From Sutterella faecalis (lineage in GTDB: Bacteria > Pseudomonadota > Gammaproteobacteria > Burkholderiales > Burkholderiaceae_F), in assembly GCF_006337085.1 (NCBI RefSeq), contig NZ_CP040882.1, positions 1,674,001 to 1,738,000 of the forward strand: 64,000 nt of DNA. The letters run 5' to 3'. Each line of letters starts with the position of its first letter. The stretch's first letter is position 1. Positions 15,955 through 25,888 of this stretch are shown here, piece by piece. Made by a program: the position numbers and the translations under genes. Under the pieces are notes generated by a model. That model was not told where the DNA came from, did no database searches, and saw only the letters and a list, made by a program, of their open reading frames with translations.

Positions 15955-16854
15955 ATGCGCATTCTCGTACCGGTTGACGGCAGCACCAACTCCCTCAACG
16001 CTGTCTCGTTCATCGCATCGCGCCAGACGCTTCTCGGAAGCAATCCTGATATTGAGCTGCTCAACATTCAGCTTCCGCTGCCGGCCCGCGCCTGCCGCTT
16101 AGTCGGCCAGGACGCCATCCAGCGCTACTACGAGGATGAAGCGGAAAAGGTCTTTGAACCCGCCCGCAAGATCCTGCAGAAAGTAGGCTTCAAGGCCATT
16201 GAATCCTTCGTTGTGGGCGAACCCGCCCCGTCGATTGCAAAGGCGGCGGAAAAAACGAGCGCCGACCTCATCGTCATGGGTTCGCGCGGCCAGAGCGCCA
16301 TCAAGGGACTCTTCTTCGGCTCGGTCTCAAACGGCGTCCTTGCTCAAACGAAGTGCCCGATGCTCGTCATCCGCGGCAAAGCCACCACTGAAGACGATGC
16401 GCTTCGCGTCGGCATCGCCGTCGACGGCTCGAAGTACGGCCGCGCTGCCGTGCGTTATGCCCTCAAGCACATTTCGCTTTTCGGCACCGGCGCTACCTTC
16501 TATCTGATCAATGTGGTGAGCGACTACGCAGGCGCCGTCATGCCCGACATGGCTGGCATGGCGCTTCCGGCACTTTCCGAAGAGGAAGTGCTTGACCTGC
16601 AGCGCGAGGAATTCAATGAAGCCGTTGAACCGCTTCGTCCGCTCCTCGCCAAGGCCGCCATCAAGGCGAAGGAAGTCTGCCTCGTCGGCAACCCGGGCGA
16701 CGAAATCTCCGCCTTTGCCCGCAAGCGCCGGCTCGACCTCATCGTCATGGGCTCGCACGGCTACGGCCGCTTCAAGAGCGCCATCATGGGCTCGACCGCC
16801 ACGCGCATTGCGGCAACAGGCAATGTGCCGCTCCTCGTGATCCGCCAGCCCTGA
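15955..16854 (+). CDS. Tandem universal stress protein (two Usp domains)
   Basis: A 299-residue protein made of two Usp domains (about 1-140 and 147-299), each beginning with a strand-loop of the RI(L)VPVDGS/RVGIAVDGS type. Both keep the complete ATP-binding motif: GSRG-x9-GS in domain 1 and GSHG-x9-GS in domain 2. Tandem Usp proteins of this kind (UspE-like) act in stress survival. The ATG follows an AAGGAG site by 7 bases. A terminator follows. Confidence 0.93.
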   Translation: MRILVPVDGSTNSLNAVSFIASRQTLLGSNPDIELLNIQLPLPARACRLVGQDAIQRYYEDEAEKVFEPARKILQKVGFKAIESFVVGEPAPSIAKAAEKTSADLIVMGSRGQSAIKGLFFGSVSNGVLAQTKCPMLVIRGKATTEDDALRVGIAVDGSKYGRAAVRYALKHISLFGTGATFYLINVVSDYAGAVMPDMAGMALPALSEEEVLDLQREEFNEAVEPLRPLLAKAAIKAKEVCLVGNPGDEISAFARKRRLDLIVMGSHGYGRFKSAIMGSTATRIAATGNVPLLVIRQP

Positions 16855-16904
16855 TGCGGTGAAAAACACGCAGTGAGCACGGTGCGGCGCTTCAGCCGCA
16901 CCTG

Positions 16905-16942
16905 ACGCCCGCCGATTCCATTCCGGAGCGGCGGGCTTTTTC
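16905..16942 (+). terminator. Terminator after the tandem usp gene
   Basis: GCCCGCCG (16907-16914) pairs with CGGCGGGC (16929-16936), followed by TTTTT. Confidence 0.85.
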
Positions 16943-17084
16943 ATGCCTCCGAAATATGTCGCCATCACGCATATCCGGGATCCCGTGATAAGATCGCCCC
17001 CGCCTGACGCAGGGCGGCAGGCCCGGACGACCCGATCTTCATGACGTCGTTCGGTCGTTCCAGATCTTTTTTCCCGCTTTTCCG

Positions 17085-17804
17085 ATGACAGAATCACTCA
17101 GGAAGGGATCCGCCATCCGCGAACCTCTGCGCATCTTCATTGCCGCCGAAAATCAGGCGGAGTGCGACCGCATCGCCCAGCGTCTCACGCGCGCACTTGA
17201 CATGAAGATTGCGGGCAGCGCCACGAGCGCGGCCGAACTCGAAGCCGCCATGCGCTGCGACGCAAAGCTCGACGTGCTGATCACGGACGTCATGCTCGGG
17301 GCTGACGACATGGCCCCGGTTCTTACGCGCATCAAGCACCTGCGCGACGATCTCGACATTCTCATCTACACCGCCTTCTCGCAGGATCCGTTCGTCATCC
17401 GCGCCATTCTTGCGGGCGCCACCGGCTACATCCTCAAGGGAGACCAGGAAGACCTCGTCACGAGCGTGAGGCTTCTGAAGGGAGGGGGTTCTCCCGTATC
17501 GCCCACCGTGGCAAGAAGTGTTCTGCGCGCCATTCATTCGCGCACCTTTGCGCCTCAGCCCCCGCAGCCGCAGAAGCATGAGACGCCCGAGAATCTTCTG
17601 CTCTCGCAGCGCGAAACCGAAATTCTGACGCTCCTTGCCAAGGGGATTTCATTCTCAGAAATCGCCGACATTCTCTCGATTTCTCACCACACGGTGACGG
17701 CGCACATCAAGAAGATCTATCGAAAGCTTCAGGTGCATTCGAGAGGCGAAGCGGTCTACGAAGCCTCCTGCATGGGGCTTCTCTCAGACCGCATCGGCAG
17801 CTGA
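17085..17804 (+). CDS. NarL/FixJ-type response regulator
   Basis: A 239-residue two-domain regulator: receiver domain about 15-135 and LuxR-type helix-turn-helix about 172-235 (LSQRETEILTLLAKGIS, then HTVTAHIKKIYRKL). The phosphorylatable Asp is D68 in LITDVM, and the conserved Thr and Lys (YTAF, YILKG) are present. The acidic pair that binds magnesium at the first strand is degenerate: IAAEN in place of the usual IVDDH. No histidine kinase gene is adjacent, so the partner or the need for phosphorylation is unknown. Confidence 0.88.
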   Translation: MTESLRKGSAIREPLRIFIAAENQAECDRIAQRLTRALDMKIAGSATSAAELEAAMRCDAKLDVLITDVMLGADDMAPVLTRIKHLRDDLDILIYTAFSQDPFVIRAILAGATGYILKGDQEDLVTSVRLLKGGGSPVSPTVARSVLRAIHSRTFAPQPPQPQKHETPENLLLSQRETEILTLLAKGISFSEIADILSISHHTVTAHIKKIYRKLQVHSRGEAVYEASCMGLLSDRIGS

Positions 17805-17815
17805 CCCGCTTGGGC

Positions 17816-18301
17816 TCAGACTTCGCCTTCGCGAAGCCAGTGGCCGGACTTTCCGCCCGCCTTTTCAAGCAGGCAAATATCCTTCATCACCATTCCGCGG
17901 TCTACGGCCTTCAGCATGTCGTAGACCGTGAGAAGCCCCGCCTGAACGGCCGTGAGCGCCTCCATTTCGACGCCGGTCTTGCCGCAGCATTCGCACTGCG
18001 CGAAGCAGATGACGCGCGAATGCTCTCGATCAAGCTCAAAATCGACCGCAACGCGCGTGAGCGCGATCGGGTGGCAGAGAGGAATAATTTCCGCCGTCTT
18101 CTTTGAAGCCATGATGGCGGCAATCCGGGCAACGCCGATAACGTCGCCCTTTTTTGCCGTTCCAGCCTCAACGAGTTGAAACGTTTCGGGCGCCATGCAG
18201 ATTTCGCCGCGGGCGCGGGCAATGCGCTTCGTTTCCGCCTTGGCGCCGACATCGACCATGTGCGCGTCGCCCTTGGCGTCGAAGTGCGTAAGTCCGTTCA
18301 T
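17816..18301 (-). CDS. moaC: Cyclic pyranopterin monophosphate synthase MoaC
   Basis: A 161-residue enzyme of molybdenum cofactor biosynthesis that turns 3',8-cyclo-dihydro-GTP into cyclic pyranopterin monophosphate. Family marks include IPLCHPIALT, CECCGKTGVEMEALTA and the C-terminal KDICLLEKAGGKSG with the catalytic Lys region. The start MNGLTHFD follows a near-perfect AGGAGG site. It appears alone; other moa genes are elsewhere. Confidence 0.95.
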   Translation of the reverse strand: MNGLTHFDAKGDAHMVDVGAKAETKRIARARGEICMAPETFQLVEAGTAKKGDVIGVARIAAIMASKKTAEIIPLCHPIALTRVAVDFELDREHSRVICFAQCECCGKTGVEMEALTAVQAGLLTVYDMLKAVDRGMVMKDICLLEKAGGKSGHWLREGEV

Positions 18302-18490
18302 ATCTTCCTCCTGATGAGAGCCTTGATCCATTCAGGCAATTTTTCGACACTTCTCTAATGTTTTCTCACGCAAGCACGAAGCCTCGCCGGGCCATAATGC
18401 TTGGATCCAGTGAAAAAAACTCTGCAGTCGGAAGTGCGCTGCCCGAGGCGAGATTAGCACCCAAACGCGCTCATTGAAGACCGGATCACA

Positions 18491-19996
18491 ATGTCCCGAT
18501 TTCTGAAGTCCGTCATTGCCATTGCCACAAGCCTTATTACGGCAGCCGTTCCTGTTTCGGCCTCTGCCGCGAGCGCGCTTGACCTGAATCTCCCTGCGCT
18601 CGGATCCACTGCCGATGCAGGGCTCTCTCCTCAGGACGAATATCGTCTCGGCACGCAGCTGATGGCTCAGGTGCGGGCGGATCCCACCTACCTTGCAGAC
18701 CCGGAGATCATGGATTATCTCGGGCGTCTCGGCTATCAGCTCGTGAGTCAGGCGCGCTCGAGCACCTACAACTTCTTTTTCTTCCCCATCCGGGACGACA
18801 CGCTCAACGCCTTCGCGCTCCCCGGCGGCTACATTGCCGTCCATACCGGCACCATCATTGCCGCTCAGAGCGAGAGCGAACTCGCAGGCGTCATGGCGCA
18901 TGAAGTGAGTCACGTCGCGCAGCGCCACATTGCCCGCATGATTGAAGGTCAGACCGGGAACCTCGCCCTCACGCTCGGCTCCATTCTGCTCGCCATCCTT
19001 GCCGCACGCGCAGGCGGCAGCTCCGGCGGCCACGCCGCTGCAGCCATTGCAATGGGCTCGCAGGCCGCAATGATCCAGTCGCAGCTCAATTATTCGCAGA
19101 ACGCCGAGCGCGAGGCCGACCGACTGGGAATTGCCACGCTCTATGCCGCGGGCTTTGATCCCCACGGGATGGAAGACTTCTTCTCGCGTCTGCAGGCGAG
19201 CAACCGCTTCTACCGCTCTGCGGCTCCCGCTTACCTGTCGACCCACCCGCTCACCGCGGAACGCATGGCAGACATGGAGAACCGCACGCGGCAGCTCCCC
19301 GCACAGCGGCACAAGGATTCCGCCGACTTCGGCCTCATTCAGGTCCGTGCCAGAGTGCTGCAGGAAACAAACTGGGACGGCTGGAACAAAGTTAAAAGAG
19401 AGCTCGCCCGCGATCTTTCCGCGGCCTCCGGCACCCGAGCCTGCACGCTCTCCTACGGCATTTCCGTGGCCGAAGGCATGCTGAAGAATACGGACGCGGC
19501 CTACCGCGCCGCCCAGGACTCCATGAAGTGCGGCATCCGTTCGGCCATTCTCGAACGGAACCTCACGCGTACGGCCTTTGATGCGGCCAAAACCCAGAAA
19601 GCGAAGCTCGACGCGCTTGCGGCCGCCAAAGCGGCGCTGTCGCGCTATCCGCTCTCTGCGATGATGGCGGAAAACTATGTCGACCTCCTTTATGCGCTCG
19701 GCCGCCACGAGGAGCTCATCAATTTCCTGAGAAGCGGCGTTGCGCTCTCCGACACCTCGAGCGACTACCACGCGCTCCTTGCGCGTTCCTATGAAGCGCT
19801 CGGGAAAAAGAGCCTCCAGTACATGCATACGGGCGAAATGTACGCGCAGCTCGGCGCCACGGAAGCAGCGGTTTATCAGTATTCGCTCGCGCAGAAGGCC
19901 AATGACGGCGACTTCTACACCATGAGTGAAATTGATGCGCGGCTCAGAGACCTGAGGCGGCAGTACGACGACGAAAAGAAGGCGGCCGAGCGGTAG
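18491..19996 (+). CDS. bepA: BepA-like M48 periplasmic metalloprotease with TPR tail
   Basis: A 501-residue exported protein. A signal peptide (residues 1-27, ending ASA-A) is followed by an M48 peptidase domain with the zinc motif HEVSH near residue 138 and the third ligand region NAEREADRLG near residue 205. The C-terminal 200 residues are helical repeats like the TPR part of BepA (YfgC), which degrades or assists outer-membrane proteins such as LptD during assembly. This pairs functionally with lptD and surA at 50 kb. It is divergent from moaC. Confidence 0.88.
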   Translation: MSRFLKSVIAIATSLITAAVPVSASAASALDLNLPALGSTADAGLSPQDEYRLGTQLMAQVRADPTYLADPEIMDYLGRLGYQLVSQARSSTYNFFFFPIRDDTLNAFALPGGYIAVHTGTIIAAQSESELAGVMAHEVSHVAQRHIARMIEGQTGNLALTLGSILLAILAARAGGSSGGHAAAAIAMGSQAAMIQSQLNYSQNAEREADRLGIATLYAAGFDPHGMEDFFSRLQASNRFYRSAAPAYLSTHPLTAERMADMENRTRQLPAQRHKDSADFGLIQVRARVLQETNWDGWNKVKRELARDLSAASGTRACTLSYGISVAEGMLKNTDAAYRAAQDSMKCGIRSAILERNLTRTAFDAAKTQKAKLDALAAAKAALSRYPLSAMMAENYVDLLYALGRHEELINFLRSGVALSDTSSDYHALLARSYEALGKKSLQYMHTGEMYAQLGATEAAVYQYSLAQKANDGDFYTMSEIDARLRDLRRQYDDEKKAAER

Positions 19997-20144
19997 CAGC
20001 GCACCCGAAGCCGCTCAAAAAGTCGTCTTTCCGGACGACGCTTTCGCCTGCGGCAGTGTGCGAAAATAGCCCCAACTTTTTGCCCCCCTTTCATTTTTGC
20101 GACGCGGCGCGCCTCTTTTTCGGGCGCGAACCGCGCCATTCGTT

Positions 20145-21227
20145 ATGGCTATTGAAGATTTTCTTACCGTTGCCGCTCCTACCGATGAAATGATCGAAAC
20201 CGATGCCGTCGTCGTCGGCGCCGGTCCTGTCGGCCTCTTCCAGGTTTTTGAGCTTGGCCTTCTTGAAATCAAGTGCCACGTCATTGATTCGCTGCGCACC
20301 GTTGGCGGCCAGTGCATGGAGCTTTATCCGACCAAGCCCATCTACGACATCCCGGCGGTTCCGGTCTGCTCCTCCTATGAGCTCACCGAAAACCTCCTCA
20401 AGCAGAATCATCACTTTGCTCCGGTCTTTCATCTCGGCGAAGAAGTGACCGACGTGAAGAAGCTCGAGGACGGCACCTTCCACGTGACCACGTCCGCGGG
20501 TTCGCGCTTCCATTGCAAGGTAGTGATCATCGCGGCCGGCGTCGGCTCCTTCCAGCCGCGGCCGCTGCGCGTAAAGGGCATCGAGAAGTTCGAAGGCACC
20601 CAGCTTCATTACAGCTGCAAGGATCCCTCGATCTTTGAAGGCAAGAATGTCGTCATCCTGGGCGGCGGCGACTCAGCGCTCGACTGGACCCTCAACCTCG
20701 TCGGCAAGGCCGAGAGCGTTGTGCTCGTCCACCGCCGCGACGGCTTCCGCGCGCAGGCGGCGTCCGTCGCCCGCATGAAGGAACTCTGCGAAAACTGGGA
20801 AATGCAGTTTGAAGTGGGCCAGGTCACGGGCTTCACGGAAGAAGACGGCAAGCTCACAGAAGTCGCCGTCTCCGGCGCCGACGGCGTCACGCGCCGCATC
20901 CCGCTCGACCATCTCCTCGTCTTCTTTGGTCTTCAGCCGAAGCTCGGCCCCATTGAAAACTGGGGACTCAACCTTGAGCGCAAGCAGATCGTCGTCGATA
21001 CCGCACGCTTTGAATCGAGCATTCCCGGCATCTTCGCCGTGGGCGACATCAATACGTACCCTGGGAAGAAGAAGCTCATTCTCTCGGGCTTCCATGAATG
21101 CGCGCTGGCTGCCTTTGCTGCCTGCGACTATGTCTTCCCTGAAAAGCGCGTCTTCCTCCAGTACACGACGACGAGCCCGAAGCTCCACAAGGTGCTCGGC
21201 GTTGAAACGCCGACCTTCGACGATTAA
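20145..21227 (+). CDS. Ferredoxin-NADP reductase, thioredoxin-reductase-like type
   Basis: A 360-residue flavoprotein with two Rossmann dinucleotide-binding motifs: VVGAGPVGLF for FAD near residue 24 and LGGGDSALDW for NADPH near residue 170, plus the C-terminal FAVGDINTYPGKKKLILSGFHE flavin site. It lacks the redox CxxC of thioredoxin reductases, as expected for the type 2 ferredoxin/flavodoxin-NADP reductase family (also called YumC-like). It transfers electrons between NADPH and ferredoxin. The start MAIEDF is chosen over an in-frame upstream ATG 16 codons earlier. It is convergent with apbC; a shared terminator separates them. Confidence 0.88.
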   Translation: MAIEDFLTVAAPTDEMIETDAVVVGAGPVGLFQVFELGLLEIKCHVIDSLRTVGGQCMELYPTKPIYDIPAVPVCSSYELTENLLKQNHHFAPVFHLGEEVTDVKKLEDGTFHVTTSAGSRFHCKVVIIAAGVGSFQPRPLRVKGIEKFEGTQLHYSCKDPSIFEGKNVVILGGGDSALDWTLNLVGKAESVVLVHRRDGFRAQAASVARMKELCENWEMQFEVGQVTGFTEEDGKLTEVAVSGADGVTRRIPLDHLLVFFGLQPKLGPIENWGLNLERKQIVVDTARFESSIPGIFAVGDINTYPGKKKLILSGFHECALAAFAACDYVFPEKRVFLQYTTTSPKLHKVLGVETPTFDD

Positions 21228-21261
21228 GCCCTGAAGCGGCGCGTCTTTCGCGCGTTACTTA

Positions 21262-21307
21262 AAAAAATCCCCGCTGAGCCGAAAGGAGCCGCGGGGATTT
21301 TTGTTTT
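21262..21307. terminator. Bidirectional terminator between the reductase and apbC
   Basis: AAATCCCCGC/GCGGGGATTT stem flanked by A residues on the left and T residues on the right, so it can terminate both convergent genes. Confidence 0.85.
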
Positions 21308-21322
21308 GGAAGAAGCCCTTTA

Positions 21323-22411
21323 TCAGTCGTTCTTCACCGAAATGGTCGGCATGCGGGCGGAATAGTCCTTGCCGAGCTTGGCGACCGCGCCGGCAATCTT
21401 CATTGCGATCGAGCGGTACATCTTCGCGGCCGGGCTTTCCGGATCAGCCGCGACGGTGGGATTGCCGCTGTCGGCAGCCTCGCGGATGTCCGCGGAAAGC
21501 GGAAGTTCGCCGAGAAGCGGGACGCCGTAGGTCTCGCTCATGCGCTTCGCACCGCCCTCGCCGAAGATATGCTGGACCTTGCCGCAGCAGGGGCAAATGA
21601 AGACCGACATGTTTTCGATGATGCCGATCAGGGGAACGTTCACCTTCTCGAACATTCTGAGACCCTTCTTCGCATCAATGAGCGCAATGTCCTGCGGAGT
21701 CGTTACGACGACGGCGCCCGTCAGGGGCGAGCTCTGCGAGAGCTGCAGCTGAATGTCGCCCGTTCCCGGGGGCATGTCGACGATGAGGTAGTCGAGGTCG
21801 TGCCAGTTGGTAAGCGTGAGGAGCTGATTGAGCGCGCCCGAGGCCATCGGACCGCGCCAGATCATCGGTTCATCCTCGTCGACCATGAAGCCGACGGAAT
21901 TGATCTGAATGCCGTGCGCCTCAAGCGGCTCCATGGTCTTGCCGTCGACGGTCATCGGCTGCCCGTGAGCGCCGAGCATGGTGGGCTGCGAGGGGCCATA
22001 GACGTCGGCATCAAGAACGCCCACTTTGGCGCCTTCGTAGCTGAGCGCAAGCGCAAGGTTGGCCGACACCGTCGACTTGCCGACGCCGCCCTTGCCGGAT
22101 GAAACGGCAATGATGTTCTTCACGCCCGGAAGAACGCGCTGCGTGCCCTGCACCTTATGCGCAATGATGTTCTGCTTCACATCTGCGCGAACCGTCTCGG
22201 CGCCGAGTTCCTTCACGGCGCTTTCGACTGCGGCCTTGACGGACTCAATCGCGAAGCGGGCGGGATAGCCGAGCTCGATATGAACCACAACACCGCCCTT
22301 GTCGTCGGTTTCAATGCCCTTCAGCATGCGGGCAGAGACGTAGTCCGTACCGACCACGGGGTCGATCAGTTTTGAAAGGCGCTCCTCAACCTGAGAAGTG
22401 GAAATCGTCAT
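21323..22411 (-). CDS. apbC: Iron-sulfur cluster carrier ATPase ApbC/Mrp
   Basis: A 362-residue protein: N-terminal DUF59/MIP18 domain (about 1-85), then a deviant Walker A P-loop SSGKGGVGKST near residue 105 and the metal-binding CPCC motif near residue 275. ApbC/Mrp proteins dimerise, bind a [4Fe-4S] cluster through the CxxC and hand it to target proteins. It is a single-gene unit. Confidence 0.94.
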   Translation of the reverse strand: MTISTSQVEERLSKLIDPVVGTDYVSARMLKGIETDDKGGVVVHIELGYPARFAIESVKAAVESAVKELGAETVRADVKQNIIAHKVQGTQRVLPGVKNIIAVSSGKGGVGKSTVSANLALALSYEGAKVGVLDADVYGPSQPTMLGAHGQPMTVDGKTMEPLEAHGIQINSVGFMVDEDEPMIWRGPMASGALNQLLTLTNWHDLDYLIVDMPPGTGDIQLQLSQSSPLTGAVVVTTPQDIALIDAKKGLRMFEKVNVPLIGIIENMSVFICPCCGKVQHIFGEGGAKRMSETYGVPLLGELPLSADIREAADSGNPTVAADPESPAAKMYRSIAMKIAGAVAKLGKDYSARMPTISVKND

Positions 22412-22660
22412 GGGGGACTCCTCGAAATAGGAAAGAGCCGTTACTGCTGCTCTTTTTGGAATGCTTGAGAGATTCTAATTAGCCTCCCGAAAAGCTTCCT
22501 TACGCCAAGCGAACTATGGCCGGAAACAATTCGCAAAATTAAAGTGCTCGGCTTCGAATTCAACTGAAGCTACACTCGGCGAGCCTTCCTCCTAATACAA
22601 GAAGCGCATACCCAATCAATCACCGACGATTCAATTCTCAACTCACTGGAGCTGACCTTC

Positions 22661-23650
22661 ATGTTCACGCGTCGTCAGATCATTCAGAACGCCGGCCTTC
22701 TCATGGGACTCGCCGCAAGCGGAGCGTTTGCCTCGAATGCCTTTGCCAATACCGAATCCGCCGGCCTTGTCGTTCCCTTCCCTGCGGGCGGCGGCGGCGA
22801 CGTCCTCGCTCGATCGGTTGCGGGCGCTCTTGCCGAAGAGCTCGGCACGAAAATCTGGGTCGACAACCGTCCGGGCGCCGGCGGCACGATCGGTGCGCGC
22901 CATCTTTCCCGTGCCCGCGCCGACGGTTCAATGCTCGGCTACGTCACAAACGGCATCCTCTGCGTCAATCCGCTCCTCTATCCGAACGTTCCTTTTAATC
23001 CGCGCGAAGAACTCCGCCCGGTCGGCATGATTTCCGAAATCGGCCTCGTGGGCGTGCTCAATCCGAATGCGATCAAGGGCGTCACGGATCTGAAGAGCCT
23101 CGTCGCCTGGGCTAAGGCGCACCCGAAGGAAGTGAACTTCGCCTCCTCGGGCATCGGCACCACAAGCCACCTTGCGGGACTTCTTTTCGCACGCCGTGCG
23201 GGACTCGAGCTCACGCACGTTCCTTATCGCGGAGGGGCCGCAGCAATGCTCGACGTCCTCTCGGGCCGCATTCCCTTCATGATCGACGTTGCTCCCAATG
23301 CGCTGCAGCATGTGAGTAGCGGCAAGCTCACGGCGCTCGGCTCCGCCTCGAGAAAGCGCCTCGAGATTGCTCCCGACATCCCGACCTTTGCGGAAGCAGG
23401 CGTCGCCGGCGTCGAACTCTCCGCCTGGGACGGTATCGTGCTCCCGAAGGGCGCATCGGATGAACTTGTCAATCGCGTGTCCGCTGCACTCGCGCGCGCG
23501 CTCAAGCGTCCCGAGGTTGTTGCGAGCCTCTCCAAGAAAGGCGCCGAACCCCGTCCCGGCACGAGCGCCGACTTCATCCGCTTTATTGAGTCCGAAACCC
23601 CGAAATGGGCCGAGCTCGTAGAGGCCGTTCAGGCTGAAGCTTCAAAATAA
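22661..23650 (+). CDS. Bug/TctC-family periplasmic solute-binding protein
   Basis: A 329-residue exported protein. The signal sequence starts FTRRQII and ends near ASNAFA, so a Tat-like twin Arg is present. The mature part follows the Bug fold: VPFPAGGGGDVLAR, VDNRPGAGGTIG, THVPYRGGAAAM and the C-terminal GIVLPKGAS. Bug proteins bind carboxylates such as tricarboxylates or nicotinate for TctAB-type transporters and are strongly expanded in Burkholderiales. No TctA/TctB genes are adjacent, so it is an orphan receptor and its ligand is unknown. A GGAG site precedes the ATG. Confidence 0.92.
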   Translation: MFTRRQIIQNAGLLMGLAASGAFASNAFANTESAGLVVPFPAGGGGDVLARSVAGALAEELGTKIWVDNRPGAGGTIGARHLSRARADGSMLGYVTNGILCVNPLLYPNVPFNPREELRPVGMISEIGLVGVLNPNAIKGVTDLKSLVAWAKAHPKEVNFASSGIGTTSHLAGLLFARRAGLELTHVPYRGGAAAMLDVLSGRIPFMIDVAPNALQHVSSGKLTALGSASRKRLEIAPDIPTFAEAGVAGVELSAWDGIVLPKGASDELVNRVSAALARALKRPEVVASLSKKGAEPRPGTSADFIRFIESETPKWAELVEAVQAEASK

Positions 23651-23821
23651 GGTGCGGCTTCTCCCTTAAAAACTCATCTTCTCACGGGCGCCCGGGCGGC
23701 AGATAATGTAAATTCTTTGCCGCATTTTCCTCTCGCATCAGTGCGGGCGCCCGGACCGGCTTCCATCAGGCCGCTGAGACGCGCCCTCGCTGAAATTCTC
23801 ATCAGAATCTGAAGACAACAC

Positions 23822-25879
23822 ATGACTCAGCGCAAACTTTTCGTGACCACGGCTCTTCCCTATGCGAACGGCGCCTTCCACATGGGTCACATCATGGAAT
23901 ACATCCAGGCCGACATTTGGGTTCGTCACGAACGCATGTGCGGCAACATTGTGCATTTTGTCGGTGCAGACGACGTGCACGGCGCGCCGATCATGATTGC
24001 CGCCCAAAAGCGCGGTCTTACCCCGCAGGCCTTTGTCGCTGAAATCGCCTCCGGCCGCAAGCAGTACCTCGACGGCTTCCACATCAGCCACGACTACTGG
24101 GGTTCGACCGACTCGAAGGAAAACCACGAGCTCTCGCAGGAAATCTACCGCCGCCTCAAGGCCGCAGGCCTCATCTACACGAAGGATGTCGAGCAGTTCT
24201 ACGACACCGTGAAGTGCATGTTCCTCGCGGACCGCTTCATCAAGGGCACCTGCCCGCGCTGCGGCGCTCCCGACCAGTACGGCGACAACTGCGAAAAGTG
24301 CTCGGCCGTCTATTCGCCCACTGAGGTGATCAATCCCTATTCGACGCTTTCTGGTTCGCGCCCGGAACTGCGTACGTCCACGCACTACTTCTTCAAGCTC
24401 TCCGACCCGCAGTGCGTTGAGTTCCTGCGCCACTGGACGAAGGGCACGGGCAAGGACGGGAAGCCCTCCGTGCAGGAAGAAGTGCTCGCCAAGGACAGCG
24501 AATGGCTCGGCGCCGACGGACACCTCGCCGACTGGGACATCTCGCGCGATGCGCCTTACTTCGGCATTGAGATCCCGGACGCTCCGGGCAAATATTTCTA
24601 CGTGTGGCTCGATGCTCCTGTGGGATATCTCGCCGCCCTCAAGGCCTATTCCGAAAAGAAGGGCTTTGACTTCGAAAAATTCCTCGAAGATCCGGAAACC
24701 GAGCAGATTCACTTCATCGGCAAGGACATCATCTACTTCCACACGCTCTTCTGGCCGGCCATGCTGAAGTTCTCCGGCAAGCCCTTCCGCGTGCCGGATC
24801 ACATCAACGCCCACGGCTTCATGACCGTGAACGGCGAAAAAATGAGCAAGAGCCGCGGCACGGGCATTTCGCCCCTGGAATATCTGAAGCTCGGCATGAA
24901 TGCCGAGTGGCTGCGCTACTACCTCGCCGCCAAGATGAATTCGCGCGTTGAAGACGTCGACTTCACGAAGCTCGACTTCGCGCAGCGCGTCAATTCCGAC
25001 CTGATCGGCAAGTACGTGAACATCGCCTCGCGTGCTGCCGGCTTCATCGTGAAGCGCTTCGAAGGCCGCGTGCTTGATTCCGCCATGACGGATCCCCTGG
25101 TCGGGAATCTCATGAGCCGCGTTCCTGAAGTCTCGGCTTTCTACGAAGCCCGTGAATTCGCACGCGCCACGCGTCTCGTGATGGAATTGGCAGACCTCGT
25201 CAACGAATACGTTGATGAAAAGAAGCCCTGGGAGCTCGCGAAGCACCCCGAAAAGGCCGAGGAACTGCACCATGTTTCCTCCGTTGCGCTGGAATGCTTC
25301 CGCCTCCTCACGCTCTGCCTCAAGCCCGTACTTCCGGCTACGGCCGAACGCGTCGAGAACTTCCTCTCGATCGCTCCGCTCGCCTGGGCCGATGCTGCCA
25401 AGCACCTCTCGAGCGCGGATCCGATCAAGCCCTACCAGCACCTCATGCAGCGCGTCGACATGGAGAAGCAGTTGAACGTCCTCGTGCCGGAAAAAGCGCC
25501 GGAACCCGAACCCACCGTTCCGGGCGGCGAACCGATCGCCCCGGAAGTGACGATCGACGACTTCTCGAAGGTTGATCTTCGCGTCGCGAAGATCGTCAAG
25601 TGCGAAGAGGTTGAGGGTTCGACCAAGCTCCTGCGCCTCACGCTCGACCTCGGCGAAGGCCGCACCCGCAACGTCTTCTCCGGAATCAAGAGCGCCTATA
25701 AGCCCTCCGACCTCGAAGGCCGCCTCACGGTGATGATCGCCAATCTTGCTCCGCGCAAGATGCGCTTCGGCGTCTCCGAAGGCATGGTGCTTGCGGCGTC
25801 GGATGCTGCCGACAAGTCGCTCGGGCTCTTCCTGCTCTCGCCCGATTCGGGCGCCCAGCCCGGCATGCGCATTCGCTAA
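23822..25879 (+). CDS. metG: Methionyl-tRNA synthetase MetG
   Basis: A 685-residue class I synthetase. It has the HIGH variant HMGH in PYANGAFHMGHI at residue 15 onward, a zinc knuckle with CPRCG and CEKC near residue 145, the KMSKS loop EKMSKSRG near residue 340, and a C-terminal tRNA-binding OB-fold domain (about 580-685) with DLRVAKI. It charges initiator and elongator tRNA-Met. It is a single-gene unit followed by two hairpins. Confidence 0.97.
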   Translation: MTQRKLFVTTALPYANGAFHMGHIMEYIQADIWVRHERMCGNIVHFVGADDVHGAPIMIAAQKRGLTPQAFVAEIASGRKQYLDGFHISHDYWGSTDSKENHELSQEIYRRLKAAGLIYTKDVEQFYDTVKCMFLADRFIKGTCPRCGAPDQYGDNCEKCSAVYSPTEVINPYSTLSGSRPELRTSTHYFFKLSDPQCVEFLRHWTKGTGKDGKPSVQEEVLAKDSEWLGADGHLADWDISRDAPYFGIEIPDAPGKYFYVWLDAPVGYLAALKAYSEKKGFDFEKFLEDPETEQIHFIGKDIIYFHTLFWPAMLKFSGKPFRVPDHINAHGFMTVNGEKMSKSRGTGISPLEYLKLGMNAEWLRYYLAAKMNSRVEDVDFTKLDFAQRVNSDLIGKYVNIASRAAGFIVKRFEGRVLDSAMTDPLVGNLMSRVPEVSAFYEAREFARATRLVMELADLVNEYVDEKKPWELAKHPEKAEELHHVSSVALECFRLLTLCLKPVLPATAERVENFLSIAPLAWADAAKHLSSADPIKPYQHLMQRVDMEKQLNVLVPEKAPEPEPTVPGGEPIAPEVTIDDFSKVDLRVAKIVKCEEVEGSTKLLRLTLDLGEGRTRNVFSGIKSAYKPSDLEGRLTVMIANLAPRKMRFGVSEGMVLAASDAADKSLGLFLLSPDSGAQPGMRIR

Positions 25880-25888
25880 GGAATAACC

